From: Kordiimonas sp. SCSIO 12610
GTDB lineage: Bacteria; Pseudomonadota; Alphaproteobacteria; Sphingomonadales; Kordiimonadaceae
Assembly (NCBI RefSeq): GCF_024398015.1
Contig: NZ_CP073747.1
Coordinates: forward strand, 1,870,501 to 1,934,500
Length of the DNA stretch: 64,000 nt
Reading direction: 5' to 3'
In this document: positions 8,789-18,280 of the stretch, one piece after another
Numbering within the stretch: the first letter of the stretch is position 1
Layout of the letters: each line of letters begins with the position of its first letter
Program-made: the position numbers and the translations under genes
Notes under the pieces: generated by a model
Database searches by the model: none
The model's input: the letters and a program-made list of their open reading frames with translations, nothing else
Told to the model about the DNA's origin: nothing

Positions 8789-9379
8789 ATGCGACAAACT
8801 ATAACCCTGTTCTTAATGCTTTTATTTAGTTCAATCCTATTGAATGCTAACGCAATGGCAGAAGACTGGAAGATTGATCAAGAGCAATCAAGGGTATCTT
8901 TCATAACGGTTAAACAATCCGAAGTAGGAGAGGTTCATACCTTTCAGAAGCTTTCTGGAAACGTTCAGGATGATGGTGATGTTTCAGTTACAATTTCGCT
9001 CAATAGCGTCGAAACAAATATCGATATTCGAAATGAACGAATGCGTAAGCTTTTGTTTGAAACAGAAACCGCCCCAAATGCAGTCGTTTCTTTAAATATC
9101 ATAGATTTGAACCTTAGCAGTTTGAAGGTTGGAGAACGAAAGCTTGTGAACGTGACTTTCAATCTTGATCTTCATTTCGAAAATATGGATCTGGATGCTG
9201 ATATGTTTGTGACACGGATATCAGACACTACGGTTTTGGTTGAAACTGCCTCTCCGGTATTGGTTCATGCCGATGATTTTAATTTGGGCGCGGGTGTGTT
9301 GAAATTGCGTGAATTAGCAGGGCTGGATGCAATTTCACCGATTGTGCCGGTAACAGCCTCGTTAATTTTTACGCGGTAA
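8789..9379 (+). CDS. YceI family exported protein
   Basis: 196 residues with a signal peptide (cleavage near NAMA-EDW). The YceI lipocalin-like domain follows: WKIDQEQSRVSF at its start, then a VETNIDIRNERMRKLLFET segment. Family members bind polyisoprenoids or amphiphiles in the periplasm. I used the ATG at 8789, which has GGAG 7 nt upstream; a GTG at 8765 is less likely. Followed by a terminator. Confidence 0.88.
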   Translation: MRQTITLFLMLLFSSILLNANAMAEDWKIDQEQSRVSFITVKQSEVGEVHTFQKLSGNVQDDGDVSVTISLNSVETNIDIRNERMRKLLFETETAPNAVVSLNIIDLNLSSLKVGERKLVNVTFNLDLHFENMDLDADMFVTRISDTTVLVETASPVLVHADDFNLGAGVLKLRELAGLDAISPIVPVTASLIFTR

Positions 9380-9405
9380 CTGTTGACCAAAATCTAATTC
9401 ATTTG

Positions 9406-9443
9406 ACCCTCGCTTTCAGAAAAAGAAGCGGGGGTTTCTTTTT
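9406..9443 (+). terminator. intrinsic terminator
   Basis: ACCCTCGCTT and AAGCGGGGGT form a 10-bp stem with one G-T wobble and a 10-nt loop, followed by a T-rich stretch, just after the yceI-like gene. The rest of the 9444-9619 gap holds a lone TTGACA at 9513 without a good -10. Confidence 0.75.
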
Positions 9444-9619
9444 ATTAATTCTTGTGCGCAAAACTTTAACAATTTCAAATCATCGTTAAATAGCTGCTCT
9501 GCGTCGCATTTCTTGACAAGCACTATGTGTTTGCGGAATAAGCTAAGTCAAATCATTGAGAGCGCAGTTATTGTGGCCACAATTAACGTGCTTTCGGTCA
9601 ATTTTGGTTTGGAAGTTTT

Positions 9620-9964
9620 ATGCCTCATATTATTATTGAACACTCATCTGACCTTGATAGTGAGTTTGTACCGAACGAACTTATGCTAGCCGTGCATGAA
9701 ACCTCTATGGAAATGGGTATTTTTGAAGAAAAAAGCATTAAAATCCGGACCAAAAATTTCGATCATTCATTCGTTGAGGGACGACCAGCCAACTTTATGC
9801 ACATCACTGTATATTTGTTTAAAGGCCGCGATGTTGCAACAAAGCGCAAGTTGACTGAAAATATCATTACAAAGGTCAAATCTATGATTACGGTACCAAT
9901 CGCGAGCTTAAGCGTGGATGCCCGTGATACAGATCAGGATATTTACGTTAAAATATTGGATTAG
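9620..9964 (+). CDS. 5-carboxymethyl-2-hydroxymuconate isomerase family protein
   Basis: 114 residues of the tautomerase superfamily. The N terminus MPHIIIEHSSD puts the catalytic Pro at position 2, and FMHITVYLFKGRD and KRKLTENI match the CHMI (HpcD) family. The family enzyme isomerises an intermediate of homoprotocatechuate degradation, but no other genes of that pathway are here. A general tautomerase role is as likely. It is followed 43 bp later by the M28 peptidase gene, possibly in one transcript. Confidence 0.75.
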   Translation: MPHIIIEHSSDLDSEFVPNELMLAVHETSMEMGIFEEKSIKIRTKNFDHSFVEGRPANFMHITVYLFKGRDVATKRKLTENIITKVKSMITVPIASLSVDARDTDQDIYVKILD

Positions 9965-10007
9965 AGATTTTATTGATGGGGAACTTGAGAGGATAGGGGA
10001 AATCAAA

Positions 10008-11423
10008 ATGGGTTTCAAAACAACTACCTTTGGCCTGATGGGGGCTCTGTTTGCCACCACATATTTAGCGCCAAATGCTACTGCACATGAGCATGAAAAT
10101 GCACCAACCGAAGTAAAGCGCCTTCATACCATGGTTGCAGATGTCTCTGCTGATCGTATCGAACAGGATATTCGCAAACTGGTAAGTTTTGGAACTCGCC
10201 ACACGCTTTCCGATACAAAGTCGGATACACGGGGTATCGGCGCTGCTCGTCGTTGGATCGAGGCTGAGTTTAAGCGGATAGCAAAAACATGTAATGCTGA
10301 CCTTGAAGTCTATACAATTTCAGACACGGTTACTGGGCCACGCATTCCCAACCCGACCGAGGTGGTGAATGTGATTGCGGTACAAAAGGGTATTTTGGAC
10401 CCTGATCGCGTGATTATGATGTCGGGCGATATTGATAGCCGCGTTTCTGATGTGATGAATTACACAGATGACTCGCCAGGCGCAAACGATAACGCCTCTG
10501 GAATGGCAGGAACCATCGAGGCAGCGCGTGTTCTTTGTAAAACAAAGTTTCCTGGTACGATTGTTTATGCGGGCCTTTCTGGCGAGGAACAAGGGCTTTA
10601 TGGTGGGCGCATTCTTGCTGATCACGCCAAAGAAAAAGGCTGGCGTGTTATGGGCATTCTCAACAATGACATGATCGGCAATATTGCAGGTGTTAACGGT
10701 GTTATAGATAACACGACTGCACGTGTGTTTTCTGAAGGCACGAAAGCGCTTGAAACTGAGCAAGAAGCTCGCTGGCGGCGTTTCCGTGGAGGTGAAGTTG
10801 ATAGTCCATCGCGCAATCTGGCAAGATTAATTGATCGCCTTGCTGATCAGTATATTCCAAATCTAGACGTTATGATGATTTACCGTCTTGATCGCTTTGG
10901 TCGTGGCGGCCACCATCGCCCATTTAACGAAGCCGGCTGGCCGGGTGTTCGAATTATGGAAACGAACGAAAATTATAACCGCCAACATCAGGACCTTCGC
11001 ACTGAAAACGGTATCAAATTCGGCGATACAATCGACGGTGTAGATTTTGATTATGCGCGCAAACTGACGGCTCTAAACGTAATCACACTTGCTGATATCG
11101 CCGGCTCGCCTCCGTTCCCGGTCAATGTTCAATTACAAGGTGCTGTTCAGCCATCAACAACCATTAAATGGCAAGTGCGCGGTGATCAGAAAGAGCACGC
11201 AAACCTGCGTGGATTCCGTGTTTATTGGCGCCTTACTACGGATAGCCAGTGGCGCTGGAGCCGCTTCATCGGCAAGGACGCACGTGAGATGACCCTCGAT
11301 AACATTGTTATCGACAATTATTTCTTTGGGGTCGCGGCAGTCGCAAACGATGGCCTTGAAAGCCCCGTTGTATTCCCAGGCCCGATCGGTGCCTTTGATG
11401 CAAGCGATAATGCAAGCGAATAA
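10008..11423 (+). CDS. M28 family metallopeptidase with C-terminal fibronectin-like domain
   Basis: 471-residue secreted peptidase with a signal peptide ending near TAHEHE. The M28 core shows SGDIDSR (139-145), GANDNASG, SGEEQGLYGG (catalytic Glu pair), NNDMIGN and RGGHHRPF. The first ligand position is Asp141 where M28 enzymes normally have His (GHxDS). The other ligands appear present. After about residue 370 comes a beta-sandwich region (VQLQGAVQPSTTIKWQV, then RVYWRLTTDSQW) resembling fibronectin type III. The start at 10008 follows an AGGGGAAA ribosome-binding site. It probably cleaves peptides in the periplasm or outside. Confidence 0.87.
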   Translation: MGFKTTTFGLMGALFATTYLAPNATAHEHENAPTEVKRLHTMVADVSADRIEQDIRKLVSFGTRHTLSDTKSDTRGIGAARRWIEAEFKRIAKTCNADLEVYTISDTVTGPRIPNPTEVVNVIAVQKGILDPDRVIMMSGDIDSRVSDVMNYTDDSPGANDNASGMAGTIEAARVLCKTKFPGTIVYAGLSGEEQGLYGGRILADHAKEKGWRVMGILNNDMIGNIAGVNGVIDNTTARVFSEGTKALETEQEARWRRFRGGEVDSPSRNLARLIDRLADQYIPNLDVMMIYRLDRFGRGGHHRPFNEAGWPGVRIMETNENYNRQHQDLRTENGIKFGDTIDGVDFDYARKLTALNVITLADIAGSPPFPVNVQLQGAVQPSTTIKWQVRGDQKEHANLRGFRVYWRLTTDSQWRWSRFIGKDAREMTLDNIVIDNYFFGVAAVANDGLESPVVFPGPIGAFDASDNASE

Positions 11424-11451
11424 TCAACACACAACTGGCCAATCCATCCAC

Positions 11452-12696
11452 ATGGATTGGCGCAGTGTTCTAGAAGGCTTGTATGGTGTCGCAGTTGCGG
11501 CTGCGCACCCCCAGAATTGCTTACCTAATCGACTACCAGACCCTAGCGGTTACAACAGTGTTAAAGTTATTGCGCTTGGTAAAGCGGCAGCCAGCTATGC
11601 TGAGATTGTTGAAACCTGTTGGCCTGATGTTGATGTAACGGGTATTGCGGTTACACCGCACGCGGGCAATAAAATCAGCAAAAAGATCGAAATTATTGAG
11701 ACAAGCCATCCTTTTCCTTCAGACGCAAGTGTGCTCGCAGGCGATAAGGTTTTGGAAATAGCAAAGTCTGCCTGCGAAAATGATCTATTGCTTATTTTAC
11801 TATCAGGTGGCGCTTCTTCCTCAGTCGCGCTTCCTGTTGATGGATTAAGCGTTACTGAAAAAAGTGAAATTACCAAAAAGCTTATGCACGCTGGAGCGGA
11901 TATTCAGGAATTGAATATTGTACGAAAGCATTTATCTCGTTTAAAGGGTGGGCAGTTGGCGGTTGCAGGACAGAATGCAAAGCAAATTATAACGCTAGCT
12001 ATTTCTGATGTTGTTGATGATGATCCATCAGTGATCGGTTCGGGGCTGACTGTTTCTGATCCGTCTACAGTAAAAGATGCAAAAGAAATTTTGGCCAAAT
12101 ATGGTATCGACTATAGCGGTAAATTTGCTGAAACAGTCAATGCTGATCACCCTGTGTTCAATAAATGTCGGTACGAAATTATCGCAAATGCCAGATTTGC
12201 AATTGATTACGCGGCTGAGTTTGCACAGCAGTTGGGCCTATCGCCGCAAATACTTAATTACAACACCATTGGTGACGCCGCAATTAACGGTAAAGCACAA
12301 GCACGGTTTATTACGCGGATGTATACCCGGCGCGGCCGGCGCCCTAAATTGCTTTTATTTGGCGGCGAATTTACTTCAGGGGTTAAAGGGGATGGCAAAG
12401 GTGGGCCTAACCAACATTTCCTTTTAACGCTGTTAAATGAGCTACCAGATGATGTTTGGGTTTACGCACTTTCTGCCGACACAGATGGCCTTGATGGATC
12501 AGGAAATGCAGCAGGTGCATGGTTTACGCCCGAGAGCAAAGCCTTAATGCGCGATATGAAGTTAAACCCCGAAGACTATATAGCGAATAGTGATAGTAAC
12601 GGTTTTTTTAATAAATTAGGGACTATTATTCAGGCAAATCCGACACATACGAATGTGAATGATTTTAGGGCTGTCTTAATACCTGCTCTTGATTGA
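11452..12696 (+). CDS. glycerate 2-kinase (GckA/TtuD family)
   Basis: 414 residues of the MOFRL-type glycerate kinase family, which phosphorylates D-glycerate to 2-phosphoglycerate with ATP in the cytosol. Motifs include ALGKAAASYAE, the LLSGGASS phosphate loop, IVRKHLSRLKGGQLA, DPSVIGSGLTVSD and the C-terminal ADTDGLDGSG. I chose ATG 11452 (MDWRSVLEGLY), where family similarity begins. In-frame ATGs at 11398 and 11410 would overlap the peptidase stop and allow translational coupling. No hydroxypyruvate or tartronate genes are nearby. Confidence 0.87.
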   Translation: MDWRSVLEGLYGVAVAAAHPQNCLPNRLPDPSGYNSVKVIALGKAAASYAEIVETCWPDVDVTGIAVTPHAGNKISKKIEIIETSHPFPSDASVLAGDKVLEIAKSACENDLLLILLSGGASSSVALPVDGLSVTEKSEITKKLMHAGADIQELNIVRKHLSRLKGGQLAVAGQNAKQIITLAISDVVDDDPSVIGSGLTVSDPSTVKDAKEILAKYGIDYSGKFAETVNADHPVFNKCRYEIIANARFAIDYAAEFAQQLGLSPQILNYNTIGDAAINGKAQARFITRMYTRRGRRPKLLLFGGEFTSGVKGDGKGGPNQHFLLTLLNELPDDVWVYALSADTDGLDGSGNAAGAWFTPESKALMRDMKLNPEDYIANSDSNGFFNKLGTIIQANPTHTNVNDFRAVLIPALD

Positions 12697-12805
12697 TATA
12701 ACGTGCTTTTATCTTTATATCTGATTTTAATATCACACTTTTTTTTGAAATGCGTAGTCACCCAGCACTTGCTATAGAGCAAGGGTAATTTTGAAAGGTT
12801 TGGGT

Positions 12806-14923
12806 ATGAGAAACGTTTTCTCATCAATTGGTATACTAATATGTTTTCTGATGTTTGGGGCGGTTGCTCAAGCGCAGCGTAGTATTGTCGAAGATACTCA
12901 CACAAAAGCCATATTAGCGTCAGAGGTTTCAGTGATTGGGGCCAATGATGTGACATGGCTTGCCTTACATTATGAACCAATTGAAGGGTGGCATACATAC
13001 TGGAAAAACCCGGGCGATAGTGGAATGCCGACCAATATCAACTGGGAACTACCAAATGGATTCAAGGCTGGTGAAACAGTGTATCCTGTGCCGGAACCAT
13101 TACCCGTTGGGCCACTAACCAATTATGGATATAATGGATCGTCAACACTTCTTATTCCTATTCAAACGCCCCAAATTATCACCGCAAATTCAATTAGGAT
13201 TAAAGCAACAGCGGAATGGTTGATTTGCGAAGTCGAGTGCGTTCCTCAGTACGGCGAGTTCGAACTAGAACTGCCTGTTGGTGAACAATCAGCGAGTGCA
13301 GAAAACGCAAGTCTGTTTGCAAACGCTCGTCAAAATATGCCTGATCCCGCTTTTTGGGATGCCTCGATTGAGATAGCACCGGAAGCTGCCAAGCTTATGG
13401 TTTATATGTCTGCGGATGAAATAGAAACAATCCAGAATGCATATTATTTCCCGGCGTATGAGGGTGTGCTGGATTATGCCGCCGCTCAGATTGTCAATGT
13501 AAGTGACGATGGATTAGAGCTAAATCTGAAACGCTTGAAAGGGTCATTATCGCCCGAAAGCGGTTCTGGTATTCTGAAACTGGAATTACCAAACGGTGAA
13601 ATTACCGCCGTTAATATTGATCCTGCGCTTAATATTGTTGACGCTATTCAAATTGCAGCCCCAACAGTTCCAGCTGCTGTTCCAGCCTCGGAAGGGCTAC
13701 CAGTATGGCAGGCTGCGCTATTTGCCTTGCTAGGTGGTATTATTCTGAATTTAATGCCGTGTGTATTTCCCGTGTTGTCCCTGAAGGCCTTTTCCTTTTT
13801 ATCCGCTGGCGGCATGAGCAAATCTGCGCGTAAGCGTGAAGGTTGGGCATACACCTTTGGTATCCTCGCAAGCTTCGGTGTGATCGTTGGTATTTTACTG
13901 GCCCTGCGTGCTGGTGGTTCGGTCGTTGGGTGGGGCTTTCAACTGCAGGAACCAATTTTTGTTGCCTTCATGGTTTTATTAATGGTTTTGGTGTCGCTTT
14001 CGTTAGCAGGCATGTTTAATATTCAAACGGGATTTGAAGGCGCAGGGCAGTCGCTTGCCGCCCAAGAAGGAACAAAGGGCGCATTCTTTACAGGTGTGCT
14101 GGCGACACTTGTTGCAACGCCGTGCACTGCACCTTTCATGGCACCGGCCATCGGATATGCGCTTACGCAGCCGATATATGTGGCGCTCCTCGTTTTCTTC
14201 ATGCTTGGCTTCGGCTTGGCGCTACCGTTTTTAATTCTTAGTTATAGTGACCGTATTGCAAAGGCACTACCGCGCCCTGGTGCATGGATGGAAACATTTA
14301 AGCAAGGTCTTGCCTTCCCGATGCTGGCAACCGCGGCTTGGCTTTTGTTTGTTTTCAATAATGAAGCGGGCAGCATTGCGATGCTATTTTTGATTTTCGC
14401 TATTATTGCAGTCGTTTTCGCCATTTGGTTATGGCAACAAGGTAATGGCAAGATACTTAGAACTGTATCAGGCGCTATTGGCCTGCTGTCCATAGTATCA
14501 ATTTTCTGGAACGTAGAGCCGATACATGAAGGATCAGGCAGTGAAACAGCGGTCAAAAGCAGTGATAGTGTATTTGCGAATTCCGGTATTTACAGTAACG
14601 CGGCGCTTGATGACTTAACAGTTGAGGGCAAGCCTGTATTCGCCTACTTTACCGCGGATTGGTGCATTACCTGTAAGGTTAACGAACGGGTGGCCTTAAA
14701 CCGCGCGGAAACAATAAAATTGTTTGATGATAAAGGTATCACCGTTTTAAAGGGTGATTATACAAACCGTGATGCAGAAATAGCCGGCGTTCTTGCTAAG
14801 TATCAACGCGCTGGCGTGCCGCTTTACCTTTATTTCCCGAAAGGACAAAAAGAGGCCATTGTTTTACCCGAAGTTTTGACAACGGGTTTATTAAAGGACA
14901 TGGTAACGTCTAACCCGATTTAA
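12806..14923 (+). CDS. dsbD: thiol:disulfide interchange protein, DsbD/ScsB type
   Basis: 705-residue inner-membrane protein that carries electrons from cytoplasmic thioredoxin to the periplasm. It has a signal peptide and an N-terminal periplasmic domain (~25-290) with the ScsB-like cysteine motif CEVEC. The DsbD membrane core (~300-590) has the redox Cys motifs LMPCVFPVLSLK and TPCTAPFMAP. A C-terminal periplasmic thioredoxin domain has W-C620-I-T-C623. The start ATG 12806 follows AAGG. A redoxin gene follows after 30 bp, so this looks like a small envelope redox operon. Confidence 0.92.
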   Translation: MRNVFSSIGILICFLMFGAVAQAQRSIVEDTHTKAILASEVSVIGANDVTWLALHYEPIEGWHTYWKNPGDSGMPTNINWELPNGFKAGETVYPVPEPLPVGPLTNYGYNGSSTLLIPIQTPQIITANSIRIKATAEWLICEVECVPQYGEFELELPVGEQSASAENASLFANARQNMPDPAFWDASIEIAPEAAKLMVYMSADEIETIQNAYYFPAYEGVLDYAAAQIVNVSDDGLELNLKRLKGSLSPESGSGILKLELPNGEITAVNIDPALNIVDAIQIAAPTVPAAVPASEGLPVWQAALFALLGGIILNLMPCVFPVLSLKAFSFLSAGGMSKSARKREGWAYTFGILASFGVIVGILLALRAGGSVVGWGFQLQEPIFVAFMVLLMVLVSLSLAGMFNIQTGFEGAGQSLAAQEGTKGAFFTGVLATLVATPCTAPFMAPAIGYALTQPIYVALLVFFMLGFGLALPFLILSYSDRIAKALPRPGAWMETFKQGLAFPMLATAAWLLFVFNNEAGSIAMLFLIFAIIAVVFAIWLWQQGNGKILRTVSGAIGLLSIVSIFWNVEPIHEGSGSETAVKSSDSVFANSGIYSNAALDDLTVEGKPVFAYFTADWCITCKVNERVALNRAETIKLFDDKGITVLKGDYTNRDAEIAGVLAKYQRAGVPLYLYFPKGQKEAIVLPEVLTTGLLKDMVTSNPI

Positions 14924-14953
14924 TTCGGAACCTTTGTTTCAAGGAGTGATCAC

Positions 14954-15565
14954 ATGCTGAATAAACTTGTTTTTGCACTTATTATCGTTGTCGCACTATC
15001 TGTTGCCGGTATTGCAAACGGCGTAGAAGTTGGAAAACCGGCACCAAACTTCACAGCGGTTGATTCAAAAGGAAATGAAGTATCATTAAGTGACTTCCTC
15101 GGTAAGCCTGTTGTCCTTGAATGGACAAATCATGATTGCCCATATGTGCGCAAACATTATGGAAGCGGTAATATGCAGCGTACCCAAAGTGCACTCACTG
15201 ATGATGGTGTTGTCTGGCTATCAATCATATCATCTGCTGAAGGGGAACAGGGGTATGTGTCTGGTGCAGAAGCGGACAAGTTAACAGCAACGCGGGGTGC
15301 ATATCCATCAAGTGTATTGTTAGACCCGGAAGGGGACGTGGGCAGGCTTTATGCAGCGCGTACGACACCACATATGTTTCTGATCGATGAAAAAGGCATT
15401 GTTCAATATCAGGGCGCTATTGACGATAGACCATCCGCACGCCCCGCTAGCCTTAAAGGCGCAACAAATTATGTTAAAGCCGCATGGGATAGCCTGAAAG
15501 CAGGCAACGATATTGAGGCTGTAAATACAAAACCATACGGCTGCTCAGTGAAATATAGTCATTAA
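14954..15565 (+). CDS. exported redoxin/thioredoxin-fold protein
   Basis: 203 residues with an N-terminal signal or anchor helix and an AhpC/TSA-type fold: GKPAPNFTAVDSKG, LSDFLGKPVVLEWTNHDCPYV, and RTTPHMFLIDEKG with the cis-Pro. Only one active-site cysteine is seen (NHDC), so it resembles the one-Cys periplasmic redoxins found beside ScsB-like proteins. It is probably reduced by the upstream DsbD-type protein. A second cysteine (YGCSVKY) lies near the C terminus. Confidence 0.85.
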   Translation: MLNKLVFALIIVVALSVAGIANGVEVGKPAPNFTAVDSKGNEVSLSDFLGKPVVLEWTNHDCPYVRKHYGSGNMQRTQSALTDDGVVWLSIISSAEGEQGYVSGAEADKLTATRGAYPSSVLLDPEGDVGRLYAARTTPHMFLIDEKGIVQYQGAIDDRPSARPASLKGATNYVKAAWDSLKAGNDIEAVNTKPYGCSVKYSH

Positions 15566-15584
15566 TTCAAACCTGGAGTAATTA

Positions 15585-16130
15585 ATGACAATGTCACGGT
15601 TTATAAAAACTTATGTTGCGATTGTTGTTGCATTAGCCTCTGTTTCGCTTGCGAGCAAAGCCCAGGACAATAATCAGTCTAAGTCTGTAGAACGTATAGC
15701 CATCGAAAAACTTGAGTTTCTTGTTGGACACTGGGCAGGCGAGGGGACATCCTATCAAGCGGATGGTGCTACCAGCAAATATTATGATACAGAAGATGTG
15801 TGGTTTGATGTTCAAAATAGTGTTTTGATCATTCAGGCGCGGGGTTTTCGAGACAATAAACAGTTCTATGGCTTACATACGGTCATATATTTTGATGCTG
15901 AGCGCGGCCAGTATGTATATAGCCCATACACGTCCAAAGGCGTCAGTCGGCCCTTTTACTGCGACTTACATGGTCAAAAACTTATTTGCTTCATCGAAGA
16001 TAAAAGTTATCGTTTAACCTTCCAGCGCAGGGAAAATGGTGATTGGAACGAATTTGGTGAGCGGTTCGTTGATGGTGTTTGGCAAAAGAATTTTGAAACC
16101 ATTCTCCAACCTGCAACCAAGGTTAAATAA
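15585..16130 (+). CDS. exported DUF1579-like protein
   Basis: 181 residues with a signal peptide (cleavage near SKA-QDN) and a beta-rich domain. The domain opens LEFLVGHWAGEGTSYQ, the usual opening of DUF1579 and related lipocalin/FABP-like barrels. Function is unknown; such barrels often bind small hydrophobic ligands. It follows the redoxin gene by 19 bp and is probably in the same transcript. Confidence 0.65.
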   Translation: MTMSRFIKTYVAIVVALASVSLASKAQDNNQSKSVERIAIEKLEFLVGHWAGEGTSYQADGATSKYYDTEDVWFDVQNSVLIIQARGFRDNKQFYGLHTVIYFDAERGQYVYSPYTSKGVSRPFYCDLHGQKLICFIEDKSYRLTFQRRENGDWNEFGERFVDGVWQKNFETILQPATKVK

Positions 16131-16255
16131 TCAGTAACGGGCTTTTTATAATTTTCCCAGATTTTTTAAGGTGTTGTTAAACCTATTCGCGCATATTAAC
16201 CATAAGTGGAAAGGTGTATGAACTAAATTCATGCACTAAAATGGAATTTGAACTT

Positions 16256-17125
16256 ATGTTTTTTATCATTGGTCTTGTCATTGTTTTGGTCATGGTGTTC
16301 GGTGGCTTTACGCTTGCCGGCGGTAAGTTTGACATCATTATTAAAGCACTTCCTTTCGAGTTGATGATGATTTTTGGTGGCGCGATTGGCGGTTTTGTCA
16401 GCGCGAACGGTACCAACGTTATCAAGGGCGCGTTAGGCGGCATTGGTTCCGTAATGAAGGGACCGAAATGGAATTCGCAGGATTATAAAGATCTGCTGCT
16501 TCTGATGTTTTTGTTTGTTAAAACCATACGAAGTAAGGGCGTCGTGGCAATTGAACCCCATATTGAAAACCCGCACGAATCTAAAATCTTCCAACAGTTT
16601 CCAAAGATCGAAAGCGACCATCATGTTACAGAATTTATCTGTGACTATGTTCGTATGATGACGATGAACTTTGAAGATCCGAACCAAATGGAAGACGCCA
16701 TGAAGGCGGATTTGGACAAGCACCATAAGGAAGAGCATGAACCACAACATGCTATTCAAAATATGGCGGACGCACTTCCGGCGATTGGTATCGTAGCGGC
16801 CGTTCTTGGTATTATTAAAACAATGGGTAAACTCTCTGAACCAGTAGAAGTTCTTGGTGCTTCAGTTGGTGGTGCCCTTGTGGGGACATTCCTAGGTATT
16901 TTCCTCGGTTATCTATTGATTGGCCCGATTGCCAACCGCTTTAATCAGATTTTACAAGAAGATGGTCACTTTATGAATTTGATCCAGATCATTCTTGTCG
17001 CCCACTTACAAGGGAACGCACCGCAGATTTCTGTTGAACTCGGCAGGCGCGCATGCCCAAGCCATCATATGCCGTCTTTCACAGAGCTTGAAGAAGCCAT
17101 TGCGGAATTGCCGCCAGACATTTAA
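16256..17125 (+). CDS. motA: flagellar motor stator protein MotA
   Basis: 289-residue inner-membrane stator subunit, which forms the proton channel with MotB and drives the flagellar rotor. Helices lie at ~1-20, ~28-50, ~165-190 and ~195-220. The cytoplasmic loop carries charged residues for rotor contact, and the third-helix region ADALPAIGIVAAVLGIIKTMG is typical. I used ATG 16256 (MFFIIGLVIV), which has GGAA about 9 nt upstream and the family start. ATG 16241 and GTG 16214 are alternatives. No motB is adjacent, so this is a single motA with its own terminator. Confidence 0.92.
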   Translation: MFFIIGLVIVLVMVFGGFTLAGGKFDIIIKALPFELMMIFGGAIGGFVSANGTNVIKGALGGIGSVMKGPKWNSQDYKDLLLLMFLFVKTIRSKGVVAIEPHIENPHESKIFQQFPKIESDHHVTEFICDYVRMMTMNFEDPNQMEDAMKADLDKHHKEEHEPQHAIQNMADALPAIGIVAAVLGIIKTMGKLSEPVEVLGASVGGALVGTFLGIFLGYLLIGPIANRFNQILQEDGHFMNLIQIILVAHLQGNAPQISVELGRRACPSHHMPSFTELEEAIAELPPDI

Positions 17126-17149
17126 AAGACTTATCTGAGTGATTATTCG

Positions 17150-17181
17150 ATACCGTCTGTCATTCGGCAGGCGGTATTTTT
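17150..17181 (+). terminator. intrinsic terminator after motA
   Basis: ATACCGTCTG and CAGGCGGTAT form a 10-bp stem with one wobble and an 8-nt loop, followed by T-residues, 25 bp after the motA stop and just before argC. Confidence 0.8.
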
Positions 17182-17195
17182 ATGGAAAATAGATT

Positions 17196-18251
17196 ATGAA
17201 CGATCTAATCAAAGTTGGTATTTTAGGCGCAAGTGGTTACACAGGCGCAGACTTGGTTCGGCTTTTACTGGAACATCCATCGGTTGAAATTTCAATGTTG
17301 TCCGCTGAACGTTCAGCCGGGAAAATGATTGGGGAGGTATTTCCGCACCTGATTGGATATGACCTTCCAGAGCTAGTTTCAGCTCATAGTGTTGATTGGA
17401 GTAAGAGCAGTCTTGACGTTGTTTTTTGCGCGCTTCCACATGCCACAAGTCAGGAAATTATCGGTAAAATTATGGCGTGTGAAAATCCGCCAAAAATTAT
17501 CGACTTGTCTGCGGACTTCCGCCTACGTGATGTGGGTACTTATGCAAAATGGTACGGCGGTGAACACCAAGCGGTTGAACTTCAAAAACAGGCAGTTTAT
17601 GGCCTTAGTGAAATTTACAGGGATGAGATCGAAACCGCAGATTTGGTAGCATGCCCAGGATGCTATCCAACTGCTGCTTTGTTAGCGCTTATTCCGATTT
17701 TGCAAACCGGGCTGATATCACCTGAAAATATTATTATTGATGCAAAGTCAGGTGTTTCAGGGGCCGGTAGGTCCCTAAAGGAACAAAATCTGTTTGTAGA
17801 AGTTTCCGAGGCCATGCACCCATACGGTCTGGGGCATCACCGCCATATGCCAGAGATTGAACAAGAATTGTCAGTTGCGGCAGAAAGCGATGTTACTATC
17901 AGTTTCACCCCGCATTTGGTACCAATGAACCGTGGTGAGTTAGAGACAATTTATGTTCGGCTTAATGAGTGTGAAATCGAAGATATTAAAAATTGTTGGC
18001 AACAACGGTACGGCTCTGATCCATTCATCCAAATTTTAGACGGGTTTACAGCCCCGGCAACACGAATGGTTCGCGGTTCAAATCGTGCTGTTATGAATAT
18101 CTTTAAGGATCGTAGAGCAGGGCACGCTATCATTGTTGTTGCGATTGATAACCTTGTGAAGGGGTCATCTGGGCAGGCCATCCAGAATATGAATATTATG
18201 CTGGGACTTGAGGAAGATCTGGGGCTTACCCAAGTCGCAATGTTCCCATAA
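17196..18251 (+). CDS. argC: N-acetyl-gamma-glutamyl-phosphate reductase
   Basis: Third step of arginine synthesis: NADPH reduction of N-acetylglutamyl phosphate to the semialdehyde in the cytosol. The 351 residues show GASGYTGADLVRLL (cofactor binding), the catalytic Cys156 in ACPGCYPT, AKSGVSGAGR and the GHHRHMPEIEQ active-site His region. Length fits the long ArgC type. In many alphaproteobacteria argC lies after rplM-rpsI; here about 13 kb of other genes separate them. Confidence 0.97.
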   Translation: MNDLIKVGILGASGYTGADLVRLLLEHPSVEISMLSAERSAGKMIGEVFPHLIGYDLPELVSAHSVDWSKSSLDVVFCALPHATSQEIIGKIMACENPPKIIDLSADFRLRDVGTYAKWYGGEHQAVELQKQAVYGLSEIYRDEIETADLVACPGCYPTAALLALIPILQTGLISPENIIIDAKSGVSGAGRSLKEQNLFVEVSEAMHPYGLGHHRHMPEIEQELSVAAESDVTISFTPHLVPMNRGELETIYVRLNECEIEDIKNCWQQRYGSDPFIQILDGFTAPATRMVRGSNRAVMNIFKDRRAGHAIIVVAIDNLVKGSSGQAIQNMNIMLGLEEDLGLTQVAMFP

Positions 18252-18280
18252 CTTTAGAACTTCTCATCGGAAATGTTCTT

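Noticed and set aside
9513-9541. Promoter for the 9620 gene
   Set aside because: A good TTGACA is present, but the 17-bp-spaced hexamer (GAATAA) is a poor -10.
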